Notes under the pieces: generated by a model
What the model was told of the DNA's origin: nothing
The model's input: only the letters and a program-made list of their open reading frames with translations
The model's database searches: none
Position numbers and translations under genes: made by a program
Assembly (NCBI RefSeq): GCF_000002075.1
Contig: NW_004797315.1
Coordinates: 1,097,319 to 1,161,318, forward strand
Length of the DNA: 64,000 nucleotides
Direction: 5' to 3'
Source: Aplysia californica
Taxonomy: Eukaryota; Mollusca; Gastropoda; Aplysiida; Aplysiidae
In this document: piece after piece, positions 63,962 to 64,000 of the stretch
Layout: every line of letters starts with the position of its first letter
How positions within the stretch are numbered: the stretch's first letter is position 1

Positions 63962-64000
63962 CTGGAATGAGCAAATTTAAGTTTACTAACTCATTTAATG

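Noticed and set aside
1-64000. Retrovirus-like or other capsid-bearing element
   Set aside because: No LTR pair, gag, protease, integrase or capsid-like frame was recognised.

Overview
This is an intron-rich, AT-rich animal nuclear window. The single-copy host exons look invertebrate. The dense load of tRNA-derived SINEs, short TIR elements, mariner, hAT and LINE remains suggests a lophotrochozoan, most plausibly a gastropod mollusc. That assignment is an inference from general character, not a match to a known genome.

Two host genes can be reconstructed, and they are convergent (tail to tail). Gene 1 is on the + strand at 7161-36404. It has eleven coding exons whose splice phases all agree and whose lengths sum to 2130 nt (709 codons plus stop). 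The product has a C3HC4 RING finger, two B-boxes, a coiled coil and a C-terminal NHL-like propeller region: a TRIM-family ubiquitin ligase. Gene 2 is on the - strand, from 63961 down to 53368. It is the 3' part of ABCB7, the mitochondrial ABC half-transporter of the Atm1 type. Seven phase-consistent exons give 398 residues, covering the end of the membrane domain and the whole nucleotide-binding domain. Its 5' exons lie beyond the right edge.

Layout: 1-7145 is repeat-rich upstream sequence (microsatellites, a pogo/Tigger-like MITE, a TIR MITE, SINEs). 7146-36404 is gene 1, with introns full of nested transposons. 36405-53367 is intergenic or untranslated, with a LINE remnant, several TIR elements and a fold-back element. 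53368-64000 is the 3' portion of ABCB7, whose introns hold SINEs, a mariner and piggyBac-like and Tigger-like MITEs.

The repeats are the most informative part. I define three SINE families from the sequence. SINE-A is about 490-520 bp and has a tRNA-like head. SINE-B is about 170-185 bp with no obvious tRNA head. SINE-C is a second tRNA-like family. A and B end in the same hairpin-bearing tail, in which stem bases change together between copies. One 59-bp insertion is that tail alone, flanked by a perfect 11-bp target duplication. One SINE-B landed on a splice donor of ABCB7 and duplicated it. Another landed at the stop codon of the TRIM gene, and its target duplication spans the stop. In the large TRIM intron, one TIR element contains two more elements, and an empty-site copy about 640 bp from the hAT end confirms both insertions. 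I see no cellular operon, CRISPR, rRNA or intact tRNA gene, and no convincing retrovirus-like element.
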